Shown: one piece after another, positions 1-10,440 of the stretch
Layout: every line of letters begins with the position of its first letter
How positions within the stretch are numbered: the stretch's first letter is position 1
The notes under the pieces: generated by a model
Seen by the model: the letters and a program-made list of their open reading frames with translations, nothing else
Told to the model about the DNA's origin: nothing
Databases searched by the model: none
Program-made: the position numbers and the translations under genes
DNA from: Commensalibacter nepenthis
GTDB taxonomy: Bacteria; Pseudomonadota; Alphaproteobacteria; Acetobacterales; Acetobacteraceae
DNA length: 64,000 nt
Direction: 5' to 3'
NCBI RefSeq assembly: GCF_029953305.1
Contig: NZ_JASBAN010000001.1
Coordinates: 1,977,001 to 2,041,000, forward strand

Positions 1-1
1 T

Positions 2-133
2 GGTGGTGCCGACGAGGTTGGGTTTGCATGTGCGGTTGATGTTGCAATGGATATGATAAGTCACGGTTTTTATGAAGAAATTTTGACTGGATTATCCAAA
101 GTAAGCGCAGCAAAAGAGAATAATCAGCAATAG
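2..133 (+). CDS. plsX: Phosphate acyltransferase PlsX, C-terminal end (partial)
   Basis: Only the last 43 codons are in the window, entering from the left edge and ending at TAG 131-133. The visible piece begins GGADEVGFACAVDVAMDM, which resembles the conserved C-terminal segment of PlsX, the soluble enzyme that makes acyl-phosphate from acyl-ACP for phospholipid synthesis. The fabH gene starts 37 bp downstream, and plsX-fabH is a very common bacterial gene pair, which supports the call. The catalytic part lies outside the window, so the identification rests on a short tail plus context. Confidence 0.8.
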   Translation, partial: GGADEVGFACAVDVAMDMISHGFYEEILTGLSKVSAAKENNQQ

Positions 134-170
134 CAAATGATATATTAATAAGAATTTTTAGGATAACTGA

Positions 171-1145
171 ATGGCAGATTGTTCACGTTTAGTCGGGTTT
201 GGTGGGTATTTGCCAGAAAAAATTGTGACCAATCAAGAGTTGTCACAACGTGTAGACACCTCTGATGAGTGGATTCGCGAAAGAACAGGAATTAAGCAGC
301 GTCATATTATTTCGGGTCATGAAACATGTAATTTCATGGCAGCAGCAGCAGCGCAACAAGCAATGGAGTATGCTGGATTAACATCAGATGATATTGATGC
401 GATTGTTGTTGCAACTTGTACGCCCGATCAAATCTTTCCAACAACGGCTGCAAAAGTTCAACAAATTTTGGGAATAAAAAGAGGATTTGCTTTTGATGTT
501 TCCTCTGCGTGTGCTGGATTTGTTTTTGGGTTATCAGTCGCGGATAATTTTATTCGCAATGGTCAAGCTAAAAATGTTCTTTTGATCGGCAGTGAAGTCT
601 ATTCTCGTATCTTGGATTGGTCGGATCGAAGAACTTGTGTGTTATTTGGTGATGGGGCTGGTGCTGTTGTTTTAAGTGCAGAAGAAATCACAGATACCAA
701 TAAACAAAATGGAATATTAGGGGTCTATTTACATACTGATGGTCATTATAGTGATCTATTATATGTAGACGGAGTTCCTGGTCAAACAGGGGATGCCTGT
801 CTTTTGAAAATGCATGGGCAGGAAGTTTTTCGCCACGCAGTTACCAAGCTATCAGAAGTTGTCGAAGAAGCATTGATTGCGCATCATTTGACACATGATG
901 ATATTGATTGGTTGGTCCCGCATCAGGCAAATTTACGCATCATTACAGGTATGGGAAAAAAACTGAATCTGCCTCTTGATCGTGTTGTTGCGACGGTTGA
1001 TCGTCATGCAAATACTTCGGCTGCGTCTGTGCCATTGGCTTTGAATGAAGCAGTGCGTGATGGGCGTATTCAAAAAGGGGATTTGGTTGTCATCGAAGCC
1101 TTGGGTGGCGGATTAAGTTGGGGATCCTCTATAATTCGTTTATAA
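171..1145 (+). CDS. fabH: Beta-ketoacyl-ACP synthase III
   Basis: KAS III starts type II fatty-acid synthesis by condensing an acyl-CoA primer with malonyl-ACP in the cytoplasm. The protein is 324 aa, the normal family length. The catalytic triad is visible: Cys114 in SSACAG, His251 in VPHQAN and Asn281 in HANTSAAS. The C-terminal GGGLSWGSSIIRL is also typical. The ATG at 171 is preceded by AGGATAA, a reasonable ribosome binding site. It follows plsX and precedes ihfA by about 110 bp, the classic alphaproteobacterial plsX-fabH-ihfA order. Confidence 0.97.
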   Translation: MADCSRLVGFGGYLPEKIVTNQELSQRVDTSDEWIRERTGIKQRHIISGHETCNFMAAAAAQQAMEYAGLTSDDIDAIVVATCTPDQIFPTTAAKVQQILGIKRGFAFDVSSACAGFVFGLSVADNFIRNGQAKNVLLIGSEVYSRILDWSDRRTCVLFGDGAGAVVLSAEEITDTNKQNGILGVYLHTDGHYSDLLYVDGVPGQTGDACLLKMHGQEVFRHAVTKLSEVVEEALIAHHLTHDDIDWLVPHQANLRIITGMGKKLNLPLDRVVATVDRHANTSAASVPLALNEAVRDGRIQKGDLVVIEALGGGLSWGSSIIRL

Positions 1146-1256
1146 AAAAAATTGATTTTAAAATATATTTCAGGCTACAAGGAAAAAAAAGCCTTCTTAT
1201 TTTAATTTGGCTATATTGTGTTAACAACTTTTAGATTATTGATTATTTGACAGATT

Positions 1257-1571
1257 ATGCAAACTTTGACAAGAGCAGGACTCATAGAAAAACTTTACAG
1301 CCATGTTGGCCTTTCACGCAGCGAATCTGCTGTTTTGTTGGAAGAAGTATTGGAAAAAATTGTTTCTACCCTAGAAGGTGGGGATGCCGTTAAAATTAGC
1401 GGTTTTGGTACGTTTTCAGTACGAAAAAAAGGCAGCCGTATCGGGCGCAATCCAAAAACAGGTGAAGAAGTTGTTATTGAACCCAGACTGGTTCTTTCAT
1501 TTCGTCCTAGCCAAATGCTTAAAAATAGTGTTAATGAAGGTATGATGAAGAAAGTTGCCAAAAAGGATTAA
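1257..1571 (+). CDS. ihfA: Integration host factor subunit alpha
   Basis: IHF is a heterodimeric nucleoid protein that bends DNA sharply and helps recombination, replication and transcription. This 104-aa protein has the HU/IHF fold: an N-terminal helical dimerisation part, then ISGFGTF and the DNA-binding arm with GRNPKTGEEVVIEPR. IhfA rather than HU is chosen because of the arm sequence, the C-terminal extension and the position between fabH and a MerR gene. The ATG at 1257 gives the expected N-terminus MQTLTRAGLIEKL, although no strong ribosome binding site precedes it. A separate HU gene lies at 40971. Confidence 0.93.
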   Translation: MQTLTRAGLIEKLYSHVGLSRSESAVLLEEVLEKIVSTLEGGDAVKISGFGTFSVRKKGSRIGRNPKTGEEVVIEPRLVLSFRPSQMLKNSVNEGMMKKVAKKD

Positions 1572-1574
1572 AAC

Positions 1575-2168
1575 ATGACGAATAGCACCTCTGCGGGTTC
1601 TTCTAATGAATTAGAGGAACAATTCTTGGACAATTTCGAAGAAGATTCTGAGTTAGAGGAAAATGGGACGACCAAGAAACACCCAGGTGCTTTTCGTACT
1701 ATTAGTGAGGTTGCTGAGGAAATTCAGGTTCCTCAACATGTTTTACGTTTTTGGGAAACACGTTTCAAACAAGTTCAACCTGTAAAGCGCAGTGATGGTT
1801 GTCGTTATTACCGTGCTGAAGATATTGCGTTATTGAAATATATATCGGAACTATTATACACCCAAGGTTATACGATCAAGGGTGTACAACGTTTGCTAGA
1901 TGATGATTTTTCTCGGTTTAATTCTCAAAAAGAGCTAGAAACAGAAGCATTGGTTGAAACGCATGTTGATTTGCAAGAGACATCGGTTCAAACAGAATCT
2001 AACGTTTCAGATTCTATTGCAACTAATGAACAACCTATAATAAATTCAGAAGATAATTCTCAAGAAATTATGCGTTTAAAAGAGCAAAATATTCTGTTGA
2101 CTCATTTTTTACGATCAGTTTTGGATGAGCTACAAGAGCTAAGAAAAATAATTGCTGCCGAGTGTTAG
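1575..2168 (+). CDS. MerR-family transcriptional regulator
   Basis: This is a 197-aa protein with a MerR-type winged helix at about residues 38-105 ([19 protein letters not shown], then [10 protein letters not shown]). The remainder is acidic and low in complexity and ends in a short helical stretch that could form a coiled coil. It lacks the metal-binding cysteines of true MerR sensors. It begins 3 bp after ihfA and is probably cotranscribed with it; the same ihfA-merR pair is common in alphaproteobacteria. The effector and targets cannot be read from the sequence. Confidence 0.88.
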   Translation: MTNSTSAGSSNELEEQFLDNFEEDSELEENGTTKKHPGAFRTISEVAEEIQVPQHVLRFWETRFKQVQPVKRSDGCRYYRAEDIALLKYISELLYTQGYTIKGVQRLLDDDFSRFNSQKELETEALVETHVDLQETSVQTESNVSDSIATNEQPIINSEDNSQEIMRLKEQNILLTHFLRSVLDELQELRKIIAAEC

Positions 2169-2183
2169 TTTTTTGTTGCCTAT

Positions 2184-2211
2184 AGCCATATAGGTTTGCT
2201 ATATGGCTTTT
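2184..2211 (+). terminator. Rho-independent terminator after the MerR gene
   Basis: A perfect 9-bp stem AGCCATATA / TATATGGCT (2184-2192 and 2200-2208) with a 7-nt loop is followed by a short T run. It ends the fabH-ihfA-merR segment just before tRNA-Pro. Confidence 0.7.
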
Positions 2212-2222
2212 ACACCTTTAAA

Positions 2223-2296
2223 CGGGCAGTAGCGCAGCCTGGTAGCGCATCAGTCTGGGGGACTGGGGGTCGTGGGTTCGAATCCCGCCTGCCCGA
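2223..2296 (+). tRNA. tRNA-Pro (anticodon GGG)
   Basis: A complete cloverleaf of 74 nt. The acceptor stem is CGGGCAG/CTGCCCG, with a D-arm AGCGCAGCCTGGTAGCGCA, an anticodon loop CTGGGGG giving GGG, and a TTCGAAT T-loop. CCA is not encoded; the discriminator A at 2296 is followed by TATC. Confidence 0.95.
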
Positions 2297-2302
2297 TATC
2301 GT

Positions 2303-3424
2303 TTAGGTGTTATAAGAGGATAATCCCTTCTTTTTTGCAGTCCAGTTGCACCATAACATCATTAGGGCCGCCATGATTGCAGGTCCAATAAATAGACCAA
2401 TCATTCCCCAAGATTCTAATCCTCCTAGAATTCCAATTAAAACCCAAATAAAGGGCAGCTTTGTTGAGCCTCCAATCAAGGCGGGTCTGATAAAATGATC
2501 GGCAATAAAAACGACAACGCAGCCAATAACGACAACAGTGATTGCTGCAATAGATGAAACCTTCAATAAAGCGGTTAATGCAACAGCAGCAATAGCGATA
2601 AGCGGGCAAAAAGGAATCATCGCAGCAATGGCTGTCATAATGCCAAATAACGCAGCATGTGGAATACCAACCAGTGCATATATGATTCCAAGGATAATTC
2701 CTTGTCCAAGACCAACCAACACCAATCCTGAAACGGTTCCGTGAACAGAAGAAATCATTTGTTTAGCAATATCTTCGCCTTGTTTTCCAAATAAACGACG
2801 GGATCCTCGTAAACATTGTTGAATAACGGTTTCCCCATCTTTGAATAGGAAAAACAAGGTAATGATTGTAAATAGAAATAATAATCCGCGGTGAAAGAGT
2901 TGCGCACCGATTTTTTGTGTAACATAGACCCCACGGCTAAGATGTAGGCTGGAAAGCAGCTCCGAGGCAGATTGTGGGTCAGTAAGGTTATTATTCCACC
3001 AATTAATCACATTTTCTTTGGCAAAAGGAATATTTTGTAACCATAATGGTGGGGGGACACCTTCACGACTGGCGTGAATAACCCACGAAAATGCAGTTTG
3101 TATATCTTTTGTTGCTTCAACAGCGATGATGGTCAATGGAAACATAAAAAGAAACGTGATAATACAAGAGAAAATTAATGGTAAAAGAAAGTCAGGTTTA
3201 CGGCATGACCAGTGCTTTTTGGCTTTCATATATAAAGGCCAACATGCGATTGCAAAGATCACTCCCCAGATAAGAGAGGGAAGAAAAGCGCGTATGGTAT
3301 AAAGCCCAAATAAAAACAAAATAATCGTTAAGCATGTTTGTGCAATGGTCTGATTATGGATTTGCTCGGCAATACTGAGTTGTCTTGTAATATTCAGGTC
3401 GGATTCTTTTTTTGGAAGAGGCAT
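2303..3424 (-). CDS. AI-2E transporter family permease (PerM-like)
   Basis: This 373-aa integral membrane protein has several hydrophobic helices: a pair at about residues 30-70, one near 85-105, and a cluster of five or six in the second half. It is consistent with the AI-2E/PerM family, whose members export small molecules or act as Na+/H+ antiporters. The glycine-rich stretch GLVLVGLGQGIILGI and the later GIMTAIAAMIPFCP are typical of the family. The substrate is unknown. It ends 6 bp from tRNA-Pro and lies downstream of oligopeptidase B on the same strand, with a 29-bp gap. Confidence 0.85.
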   Translation of the reverse strand: MPLPKKESDLNITRQLSIAEQIHNQTIAQTCLTIILFLFGLYTIRAFLPSLIWGVIFAIACWPLYMKAKKHWSCRKPDFLLPLIFSCIITFLFMFPLTIIAVEATKDIQTAFSWVIHASREGVPPPLWLQNIPFAKENVINWWNNNLTDPQSASELLSSLHLSRGVYVTQKIGAQLFHRGLLFLFTIITLFFLFKDGETVIQQCLRGSRRLFGKQGEDIAKQMISSVHGTVSGLVLVGLGQGIILGIIYALVGIPHAALFGIMTAIAAMIPFCPLIAIAAVALTALLKVSSIAAITVVVIGCVVVFIADHFIRPALIGGSTKLPFIWVLIGILGGLESWGMIGLFIGPAIMAALMMLWCNWTAKKKGLSSYNT

Positions 3425-3453
3425 ATTGTACCTTATTTGTAATGACTTTTGTT

Positions 3454-5553
3454 TTATTTTTTTGAATTGATAATTAGCAAAGCGAATGTTTGGATAAACG
3501 CAGCCTCTTTCAATGAATCATAACGACCCGCAGTGCCTCCGTGTCCTGTATCCATGTTAATTTTTAATAATAATGGTGCGTCAGATGTATTATAGTCTCT
3601 TAACTTGGCAATCCATTTCGTAGGTTCCCAATAGGTTACTCTGGGATCGGTTAACCCACCAATGGCAAGGATCGCAGGATAGGATTGCTTTTTGATGTTA
3701 TCATAAGGCGAGTAACTTGCAATATATTCATAGGCTTCTTTATCCTCGATGGGATTGCCCCATTCAGGCCATTCAGGGGGTGTCAGAGGTAAAGAAGCAT
3801 CGGATATGGTATTTAATACATCAACAAAGGGAACGACGGCTATAATACCAGCAAATAGGTCAGGGCGTGCATTGGCAATATATCCCATGACCATCCCCCC
3901 CGCAGAACGTCCATCAGCCATAATCAATCCTGCTTTTGTATAGTTTTGTTGAATAAGATGTTCAGCGCAACAGATAAAGTCAGTAAAGCTGTTAATTTTA
4001 TTAAATTTACGTCCTTGTAAAAACCAATTCCATCCTTTTTCAGATCCACCGCGAATATGGGCAATGGCATAAATCCACCCTTGGTCTAAATAGTTTAATG
4101 CTGAATTTGAAAATGTAGGGTCAATCGCATATCCATACGAACCATAACCATAAAGAAGGACAGGGGTTTTTCCATCTAATGGAGTGTCTTTGCGATATGA
4201 AATCGTGATCGGAATTTGTTCGCCATCTGTGGCAGTTGCCCATAAACGTTTTGTCAGGTAATTTTCAGGATGATGACCAGAGGGAATAGCTTGTATTTTA
4301 AGAGTTTTTCTTTCCCTTGTGTTCATATTATAATGATACCAGTGACGAGGGGTTGTTGGGGATTGATAACTATATCGAAGCCATTCGGTTTGATCGGTCA
4401 GCGTTTTATCCAAAGAGAGTACAAATGCTTCTTCTTCTCCTGATAAGATAGTATTTTGATTATTTGTATTTGTGATGATAATGCGTGTATTGACATTGTG
4501 GAGTTCTAAACGAACGAAATAATCTTGATAAGCAATGACTTCCATGATGTAGGTCTCTGGATCATGAGCAACCCATTCTTGCCAGTTTTTAGAAGATAAA
4601 GACTCTTCTGATATTTGTTGAGTATTAGGTAAACCCATGCGCATGAGTTTGAAATTATCCGCGCCATCGAGGTTGGTCTTGATGATGAAATGGTTTTGCC
4701 AATCTGTTAACTCATATTGAATGCCTACTTGACGCTTCATAACACAGACAGGAGAAGCCGTTGGATTTTGGTGTGAAAGAAGCCAAGTTTCATTGGTTTC
4801 ATGGTCGTTTGCACTAATAAAAATCCATTTATTTGAAAGGCTGCGTTCGATGGAAAGAAAAAATCCAGGATCATTTTCTTGATAGATTAAAGTGTCTTTT
4901 CCAGAAGAAAGCTCATGTCTGAATATTTGAGTAGGGCGTCCGTGATTATCTCTGTAAATCCAAAACAAATAATGACCACAAGGTGAGAACGTAAATTGCT
5001 CAGCGCAATTTGAAATCGTTTGAGGTAATAGGGTATTATTTTGTAAATCTTTAATACGAATATCCCATATTTCAGATCCTTGAGTGTCCTCGGCATAGGC
5101 AAGATAATGATGGGTTGGGCTATGTTCGATATAACCAACTTGATAATAACTCGATTGTTTTGCCTTTTGATTAGGATCGAGAATAACGTGTTCTGTTGGT
5201 GATTGAATAAGTTTACGATAATAGGTTTTATATTCGTTCCCAGCTTCATATCGAGAAAGATAAACCCAATTGCCATCCTCAAGCTCTGGGCTGCTGTCTT
5301 TATCAACAAGACGATTTTTCATTGATTGAAATAAAGTTTCTTGTAAGTCTTTCGTGGGTTCAAGATACTTTTCTGTATAATTATTCTCAGCAATTAAATA
5401 AGCTTCTATATCTTTTCTTAAGGATTTAGGATTTTGTAATACTTCTTGCCATTGCTCGTCTTTGATCCACGCGTAAGCATCTGAGCGTTGATAGCCAAGT
5501 TGTTCGATATGTATAATTTGTTTTGGTGCAACTGGAGGCAAAAGGGGGCTCAT
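3454..5553 (-). CDS. ptrB: Oligopeptidase B (S9A serine peptidase)
   Basis: This family cleaves short peptides after basic residues in the cytoplasm. The protein is 699 aa, the usual length. The N-terminal two thirds would form the beta-propeller and the C-terminal third the alpha/beta-hydrolase. The catalytic triad is visible as Ser550 in GRSAGG, Asp636 in GGLTDPRV and His671 in DTGHGG. The motif YGYGSYGYAIDP and the oxyanion region HIRGGSEKGWNW also fit. There is no signal peptide. It is probably cotranscribed with the downstream AI-2E permease. Confidence 0.94.
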   Translation of the reverse strand: MSPLLPPVAPKQIIHIEQLGYQRSDAYAWIKDEQWQEVLQNPKSLRKDIEAYLIAENNYTEKYLEPTKDLQETLFQSMKNRLVDKDSSPELEDGNWVYLSRYEAGNEYKTYYRKLIQSPTEHVILDPNQKAKQSSYYQVGYIEHSPTHHYLAYAEDTQGSEIWDIRIKDLQNNTLLPQTISNCAEQFTFSPCGHYLFWIYRDNHGRPTQIFRHELSSGKDTLIYQENDPGFFLSIERSLSNKWIFISANDHETNETWLLSHQNPTASPVCVMKRQVGIQYELTDWQNHFIIKTNLDGADNFKLMRMGLPNTQQISEESLSSKNWQEWVAHDPETYIMEVIAYQDYFVRLELHNVNTRIIITNTNNQNTILSGEEEAFVLSLDKTLTDQTEWLRYSYQSPTTPRHWYHYNMNTRERKTLKIQAIPSGHHPENYLTKRLWATATDGEQIPITISYRKDTPLDGKTPVLLYGYGSYGYAIDPTFSNSALNYLDQGWIYAIAHIRGGSEKGWNWFLQGRKFNKINSFTDFICCAEHLIQQNYTKAGLIMADGRSAGGMVMGYIANARPDLFAGIIAVVPFVDVLNTISDASLPLTPPEWPEWGNPIEDKEAYEYIASYSPYDNIKKQSYPAILAIGGLTDPRVTYWEPTKWIAKLRDYNTSDAPLLLKINMDTGHGGTAGRYDSLKEAAFIQTFALLIINSKK

Positions 5554-5708
5554 AAAATGTTATATCCTTAATTGGTATAAATAAATTAAAACTATATTGA
5601 AAATGAGAAAAGAATAAATATAGTTTATTAACTATGTTGATGTCCTTTAATACCAAGATAATTACTAAATGAAAATGGCTCTATCATTAAAGGATCTAAA
5701 AACTGGTT
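5554..5708. other. Start of a 536-bp gene-free, AT-rich region
   Basis: The stretch 5554-6089 between oligopeptidase B and glf has no intact gene. This first part would contain the promoter of the minus-strand ptrB-permease pair. No clear operator or terminator is recognised in it. The remainder (5709-6047) is described as a possible gene remnant. Confidence 0.5.
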
Positions 5709-6047
5709 AAGAAAATTATATTTTTTGTGATAGCTTGTATTACATTATGGTGGTTTTTCAGTCCTGTATCTTTACAAGATTAATTATATTCTTCAACTAA
5801 AGAAAAATGTAAAACGAGATAATGCCCCAATATGATCAATTGCGTGCAGATTGTAAAACAATTTTATCTGATGCAGCAGGAAGTTAAAGTGCTAGAAAGT
5901 CAATATAGGCTTAGCTTTATGAATTTAAATCAAGTTGTTCTATTTAATTCTAAAACACATAAAAATATGAGACAATAATATAAGTGGGGATTGATTAAAC
6001 CCACTTTATGGGTAATGGATATACGAGAAGGGAAAAATTTGTTATAA
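5709..6047 (+). pseudogene. Possible decayed small secreted or membrane protein gene
   Basis: One reading frame looks protein-like across about 340 bp but is broken by three internal TAA codons. It starts with a signal-peptide-like stretch, KKIIFFVIACITLWWFFSPV, then a hydrophilic part including KQFYLMQQEVKVLESQYRL, and ends KWGLIKPTLWVMDIREGKN. All pieces are in the same frame, which suggests loss by substitution rather than chance. No start codon is obvious before the hydrophobic stretch, and I do not recognise the family. A 48-codon fragment (5832-5978) is the longest open piece. Chance coding in AT-rich spacer DNA remains possible. Confidence 0.3.
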
Positions 6048-6080
6048 AGCCCTCAAAGTATCTCTGGTTATTAATAATGA

Positions 6081-7244
<1,164 letters not shown>

Positions 7245-7270
7245 TTTATTTGATAACAAAAGTAATTTTG

Positions 7271-7288
7271 TAAAACTATACAGTTTTA
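7271..7288 (+). terminator. Small hairpin after glf
   Basis: A 7-bp inverted repeat TAAAACT/AGTTTTA with a 4-nt loop lies 26 bp after glf and is followed by alternating AT. It could be a weak terminator; the T run is short. Confidence 0.3.
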
Positions 7289-7366
7289 TATATATATGAT
7301 AGACAAATCATCTAATAATACTGAGATAATTATTATAAATATTTTCGAATTAAGAGGGGTATCCAT

Positions 7367-8875
7367 ATGAAAGTAGGAGCTGTTTTATTTGTTAAAAATG
7401 AGGTCGAAGACATAGCTTGGTGGATTTCTTGGCACTTATCAATTGGTATTGATACGATTATTATTTATGATGATTATTCATCTGATGGAACTTGGGAGGT
7501 AATCAATGCAGCATCAAAGGTTTTTGATGTGCGTCCTCAACGGGCAGCAAGTGCCTCTCACTTTAATTTACGGCAAGCTAAAACATACAAAAATGCTATT
7601 GTGGACTATCGGGATGAATTTGATTGGTTAATATGTATAGACGCTGATGAGTATATAGATATTATCAATGGGGATGATGTTCATAATTTTTTGAATAAGT
7701 ATGATGATGATATAGATGGCATAGCGTTAAATTGGAAATGCTTTGGTAGTAATAAACATATTATAAAACCAGCATCGCCAAATGTATTTGAAAATTATCA
7801 TATGCGTTCAAATAACGATTTTGAAATGAATCAATATGTTAAGTCTTTTTTTAAACCTAAGAAGGCTTCACTTGATTTTATAAACCCACATCGATTTATC
7901 GTTCCAGGACGATATATTACTCCCAATGGTGAAACGCCAGAATGGCAAGAACAGTATCCTGAAAAAACGGTTGCATTACCAGATTGGACTGCCGCTGTAA
8001 TTCGTCATTATGTTATTCGTAGTGCAGAGCATTTTGTTGAAAAATCTAAAAGAAGAAGTGATTTACGTGCTGCCAATATGGGTATGGGTTTGTTTAATTT
8101 TTATGATAAAAATGACGAATATGAACCGATGCAATTAAAACGAATTAATGCAATGTATTCGTATATATACGAAATCCAGCATCAAACTTCGTTAGATATT
8201 ATTGCACAAATTGAAATGAATAGTAAAATGTCAAAAGAAATTGTGAGCGAGTCAAGTGATATAATTGATAAGATAGTTGTTATTAACGCGGTAACATATT
8301 TTTCGACAGAATTGGTTATTGATAAAGATTACGGGCAACTGGCACATATCCACCCAGATCAAAAAAATCAAGATGTTCTACCAGTGACATTATTTTCGAT
8401 ACCAAGTAAGCCTGATTTCGTATTTTTAATTGTATTAGATAATTTTAGTCCTATGCATCAAATTGGTGAAGCACGTGTATCTAAAATTCTAACCTATAAA
8501 AAAATTGAATTATCAGAAAATAATTTTGCGCTGCAAAGTCCTTTGACAAAAAGAGTTATTACTTCTGCGCCAGTCGAAGGGAATAATGTATTAAGTTATT
8601 TAGAGTGTAACCGTGATGAAGTGCGTGAATGGGAAACCTTTACGGTAAAAGAAGTTACAGAACAAAAAGAAGGAATCTTAGTAGAAATTGCTAAGGCTAT
8701 TACCGATCATAACTTATTGAACAAAGATAAAATTAATATAGATATGAATCTGTACGCAGATGCATTCTTTGCAGGATTGGTAACTTTTGATGATTTCGAG
8801 TTAAACTTTTTCAAAAATAAAAACAATATAACAAACTATCCTTGGTTTAAACAAATAGATAAATTAAGTATATGA
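7367..8875 (+). CDS. Glycosyltransferase family 2-like protein, paralog 1
   Basis: A 502-aa protein. The N-terminal half is a GT-A fold glycosyltransferase: VLFVKNE near residue 6, YDDYSSDGT at 34-42 and a DAD motif at 92-94 (CIDADEYID) for metal and nucleotide-sugar binding. A later conserved block ([19 protein letters not shown]) is shared with its neighbours. It resembles GT2/GT92-type enzymes. The C-terminal half, from about residue 260, is not a domain I recognise. A strong ribosome binding site AGAGGGG precedes the ATG. It lies downstream of glf and is notably AT-rich, so galactofuranosyl transfer is plausible but unproven. Confidence 0.85.
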   Translation: MKVGAVLFVKNEVEDIAWWISWHLSIGIDTIIIYDDYSSDGTWEVINAASKVFDVRPQRAASASHFNLRQAKTYKNAIVDYRDEFDWLICIDADEYIDIINGDDVHNFLNKYDDDIDGIALNWKCFGSNKHIIKPASPNVFENYHMRSNNDFEMNQYVKSFFKPKKASLDFINPHRFIVPGRYITPNGETPEWQEQYPEKTVALPDWTAAVIRHYVIRSAEHFVEKSKRRSDLRAANMGMGLFNFYDKNDEYEPMQLKRINAMYSYIYEIQHQTSLDIIAQIEMNSKMSKEIVSESSDIIDKIVVINAVTYFSTELVIDKDYGQLAHIHPDQKNQDVLPVTLFSIPSKPDFVFLIVLDNFSPMHQIGEARVSKILTYKKIELSENNFALQSPLTKRVITSAPVEGNNVLSYLECNRDEVREWETFTVKEVTEQKEGILVEIAKAITDHNLLNKDKINIDMNLYADAFFAGLVTFDDFELNFFKNKNNITNYPWFKQIDKLSI

Positions 8876-8896
8876 ATATAAAGGTGGATTTTTTTT

Positions 8897-10408
8897 ATGT
8901 TATCTTCTACGCACTCAAAAACAGCTGTGGTTTTATTTGTTAAAGATGAAGCTTTTGATTTGCCATCTTGGATTGCTTGGCATATTAGTTATAATTTTGA
9001 TTCTTTGATAATATATGATGATGGTTCATCAGATTTGACGGTTGATGTAATCAATGCAGCATCTAAATATTATGATGTTAGATTACAGGCTGTTCCATAT
9101 AAGCTTCATTTTCAACACAGGCAAGAAGCTGTGTATATGGATGCTGCACAACGGTTACGTGATGAATTTGACTGGGTTTTATTTATCGATGCGGATGAGT
9201 ATCTTTATTTGCCTAATCATTCAAATATTCATGATTTCTTGCAGTCGTTTCCAAAAGATGTGGGAGGGATAGCTTTTAATTGGCGCTGTTATGGTGATGG
9301 GAAAAACGTTCTTCGACCAGGAGTCATCGTTCCTGAACAATTCGAATATCATTCTATGCCAGATTTGTTTGAGAATAATACTGTAAAATCTCTTGTAAAA
9401 ATCAAACAAATGCATCCAGTATATCATGATCCGCACCGTTTTACAGTAGACGGAAATATAGTCAATCCATTAGGGGAGGATGTAAAGTGGCATGCTGAAC
9501 ATCATCGTATTGCACATGCCCCGGATTGGAGTAATGGTGCTATATTACACTATGTTATTCGTAGCGCTGAGCATTATATGGATAAAGTTAAAAGGCGGTC
9601 TGATATAAGAAATGTGATAGGTATTGATTATTTTTCATGGTGGAATCATAATGAGAGGCATGCTCCTATTCCTAAAAAAAGATTAGGTCAATTAAATAAA
9701 ATTATATATACTATACAACATCAAATTTCGTTAGATAGACTTTCTAAAGCTCAGCAATGTCCATTTATCTATAGAGAATCATCTGTCAAATATACACCAT
9801 ATTCATTGATTACCTTTTGGGATACAGAGCTGTGCACAGATAATCTATATGGTAACTTGGTTCATCGTAAGAATGAGGATGAAACTGCGAATAATAAAGA
9901 TACAGAAAATGTATTACTATTCTTGCCTAATGATTTGAACTATCCAGCATATTTGGTAACGACAAAACAAGATAGCTTTATCTATCTATCTGGTGAAAGA
10001 TATATCTCGTCATGCCTATCATTTAAGGCTTCTTTACATGGTAACCGTGTTACATTGCGATCTTATACACGCGCTATATTAGTTACTTGTATAAACGATG
10101 AAATCGGTGAGAATATTTATAAAATAAAATTGAGTGCAGATTGGGAAAATGATTGGGAAATGTTGACATTACAGCCCCTTTCAGAAGAAATGGCATCTGA
10201 TAACAGAGTTAATCATATAAGAAAAATAATGCAAGAAGCTGCATATGTAGATAATATCAAATTATTTAGAAATGAAGATGATTTAGTAGCAGATATATTT
10301 TCAGCTAGATTAGCTGCATTGTCTGGAAAAGAAAGAAATATTTATTGTGTTAAAAATGATATCGATGGTTTTCCATGGTTATCAAACAGCGATAATTTGT
10401 CATTTTGA
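8897..10408 (+). CDS. Glycosyltransferase family 2-like protein, paralog 2
   Basis: A 503-aa protein clearly homologous to the gene 21 bp upstream. It shares [15 protein letters not shown], the DAD motif at residues 98-100 (FIDADEYLY), an NPxGE-type element and [19 protein letters not shown]. Both also share a less conserved C-terminal half with no family I can name, ending in a similar GFPWL/YPWF element. AAGGTGGA precedes the ATG. The tandem pair looks like an old duplication and is probably cotranscribed. The sugar donor and acceptor are unknown; a role in a surface glycan with glf is inferred. Confidence 0.85.
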   Translation: MLSSTHSKTAVVLFVKDEAFDLPSWIAWHISYNFDSLIIYDDGSSDLTVDVINAASKYYDVRLQAVPYKLHFQHRQEAVYMDAAQRLRDEFDWVLFIDADEYLYLPNHSNIHDFLQSFPKDVGGIAFNWRCYGDGKNVLRPGVIVPEQFEYHSMPDLFENNTVKSLVKIKQMHPVYHDPHRFTVDGNIVNPLGEDVKWHAEHHRIAHAPDWSNGAILHYVIRSAEHYMDKVKRRSDIRNVIGIDYFSWWNHNERHAPIPKKRLGQLNKIIYTIQHQISLDRLSKAQQCPFIYRESSVKYTPYSLITFWDTELCTDNLYGNLVHRKNEDETANNKDTENVLLFLPNDLNYPAYLVTTKQDSFIYLSGERYISSCLSFKASLHGNRVTLRSYTRAILVTCINDEIGENIYKIKLSADWENDWEMLTLQPLSEEMASDNRVNHIRKIMQEAAYVDNIKLFRNEDDLVADIFSARLAALSGKERNIYCVKNDIDGFPWLSNSDNLSF

Positions 10409-10440
10409 TAATTGGTTATTTGAAAAAGAGTTATAAATCA

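Noticed and set aside
10405-10440. Longer purU starting with TTG inside the preceding gene
   Set aside because: The extra 12 residues do not look conserved, while the ATG at 10441 matches the expected N-terminus.
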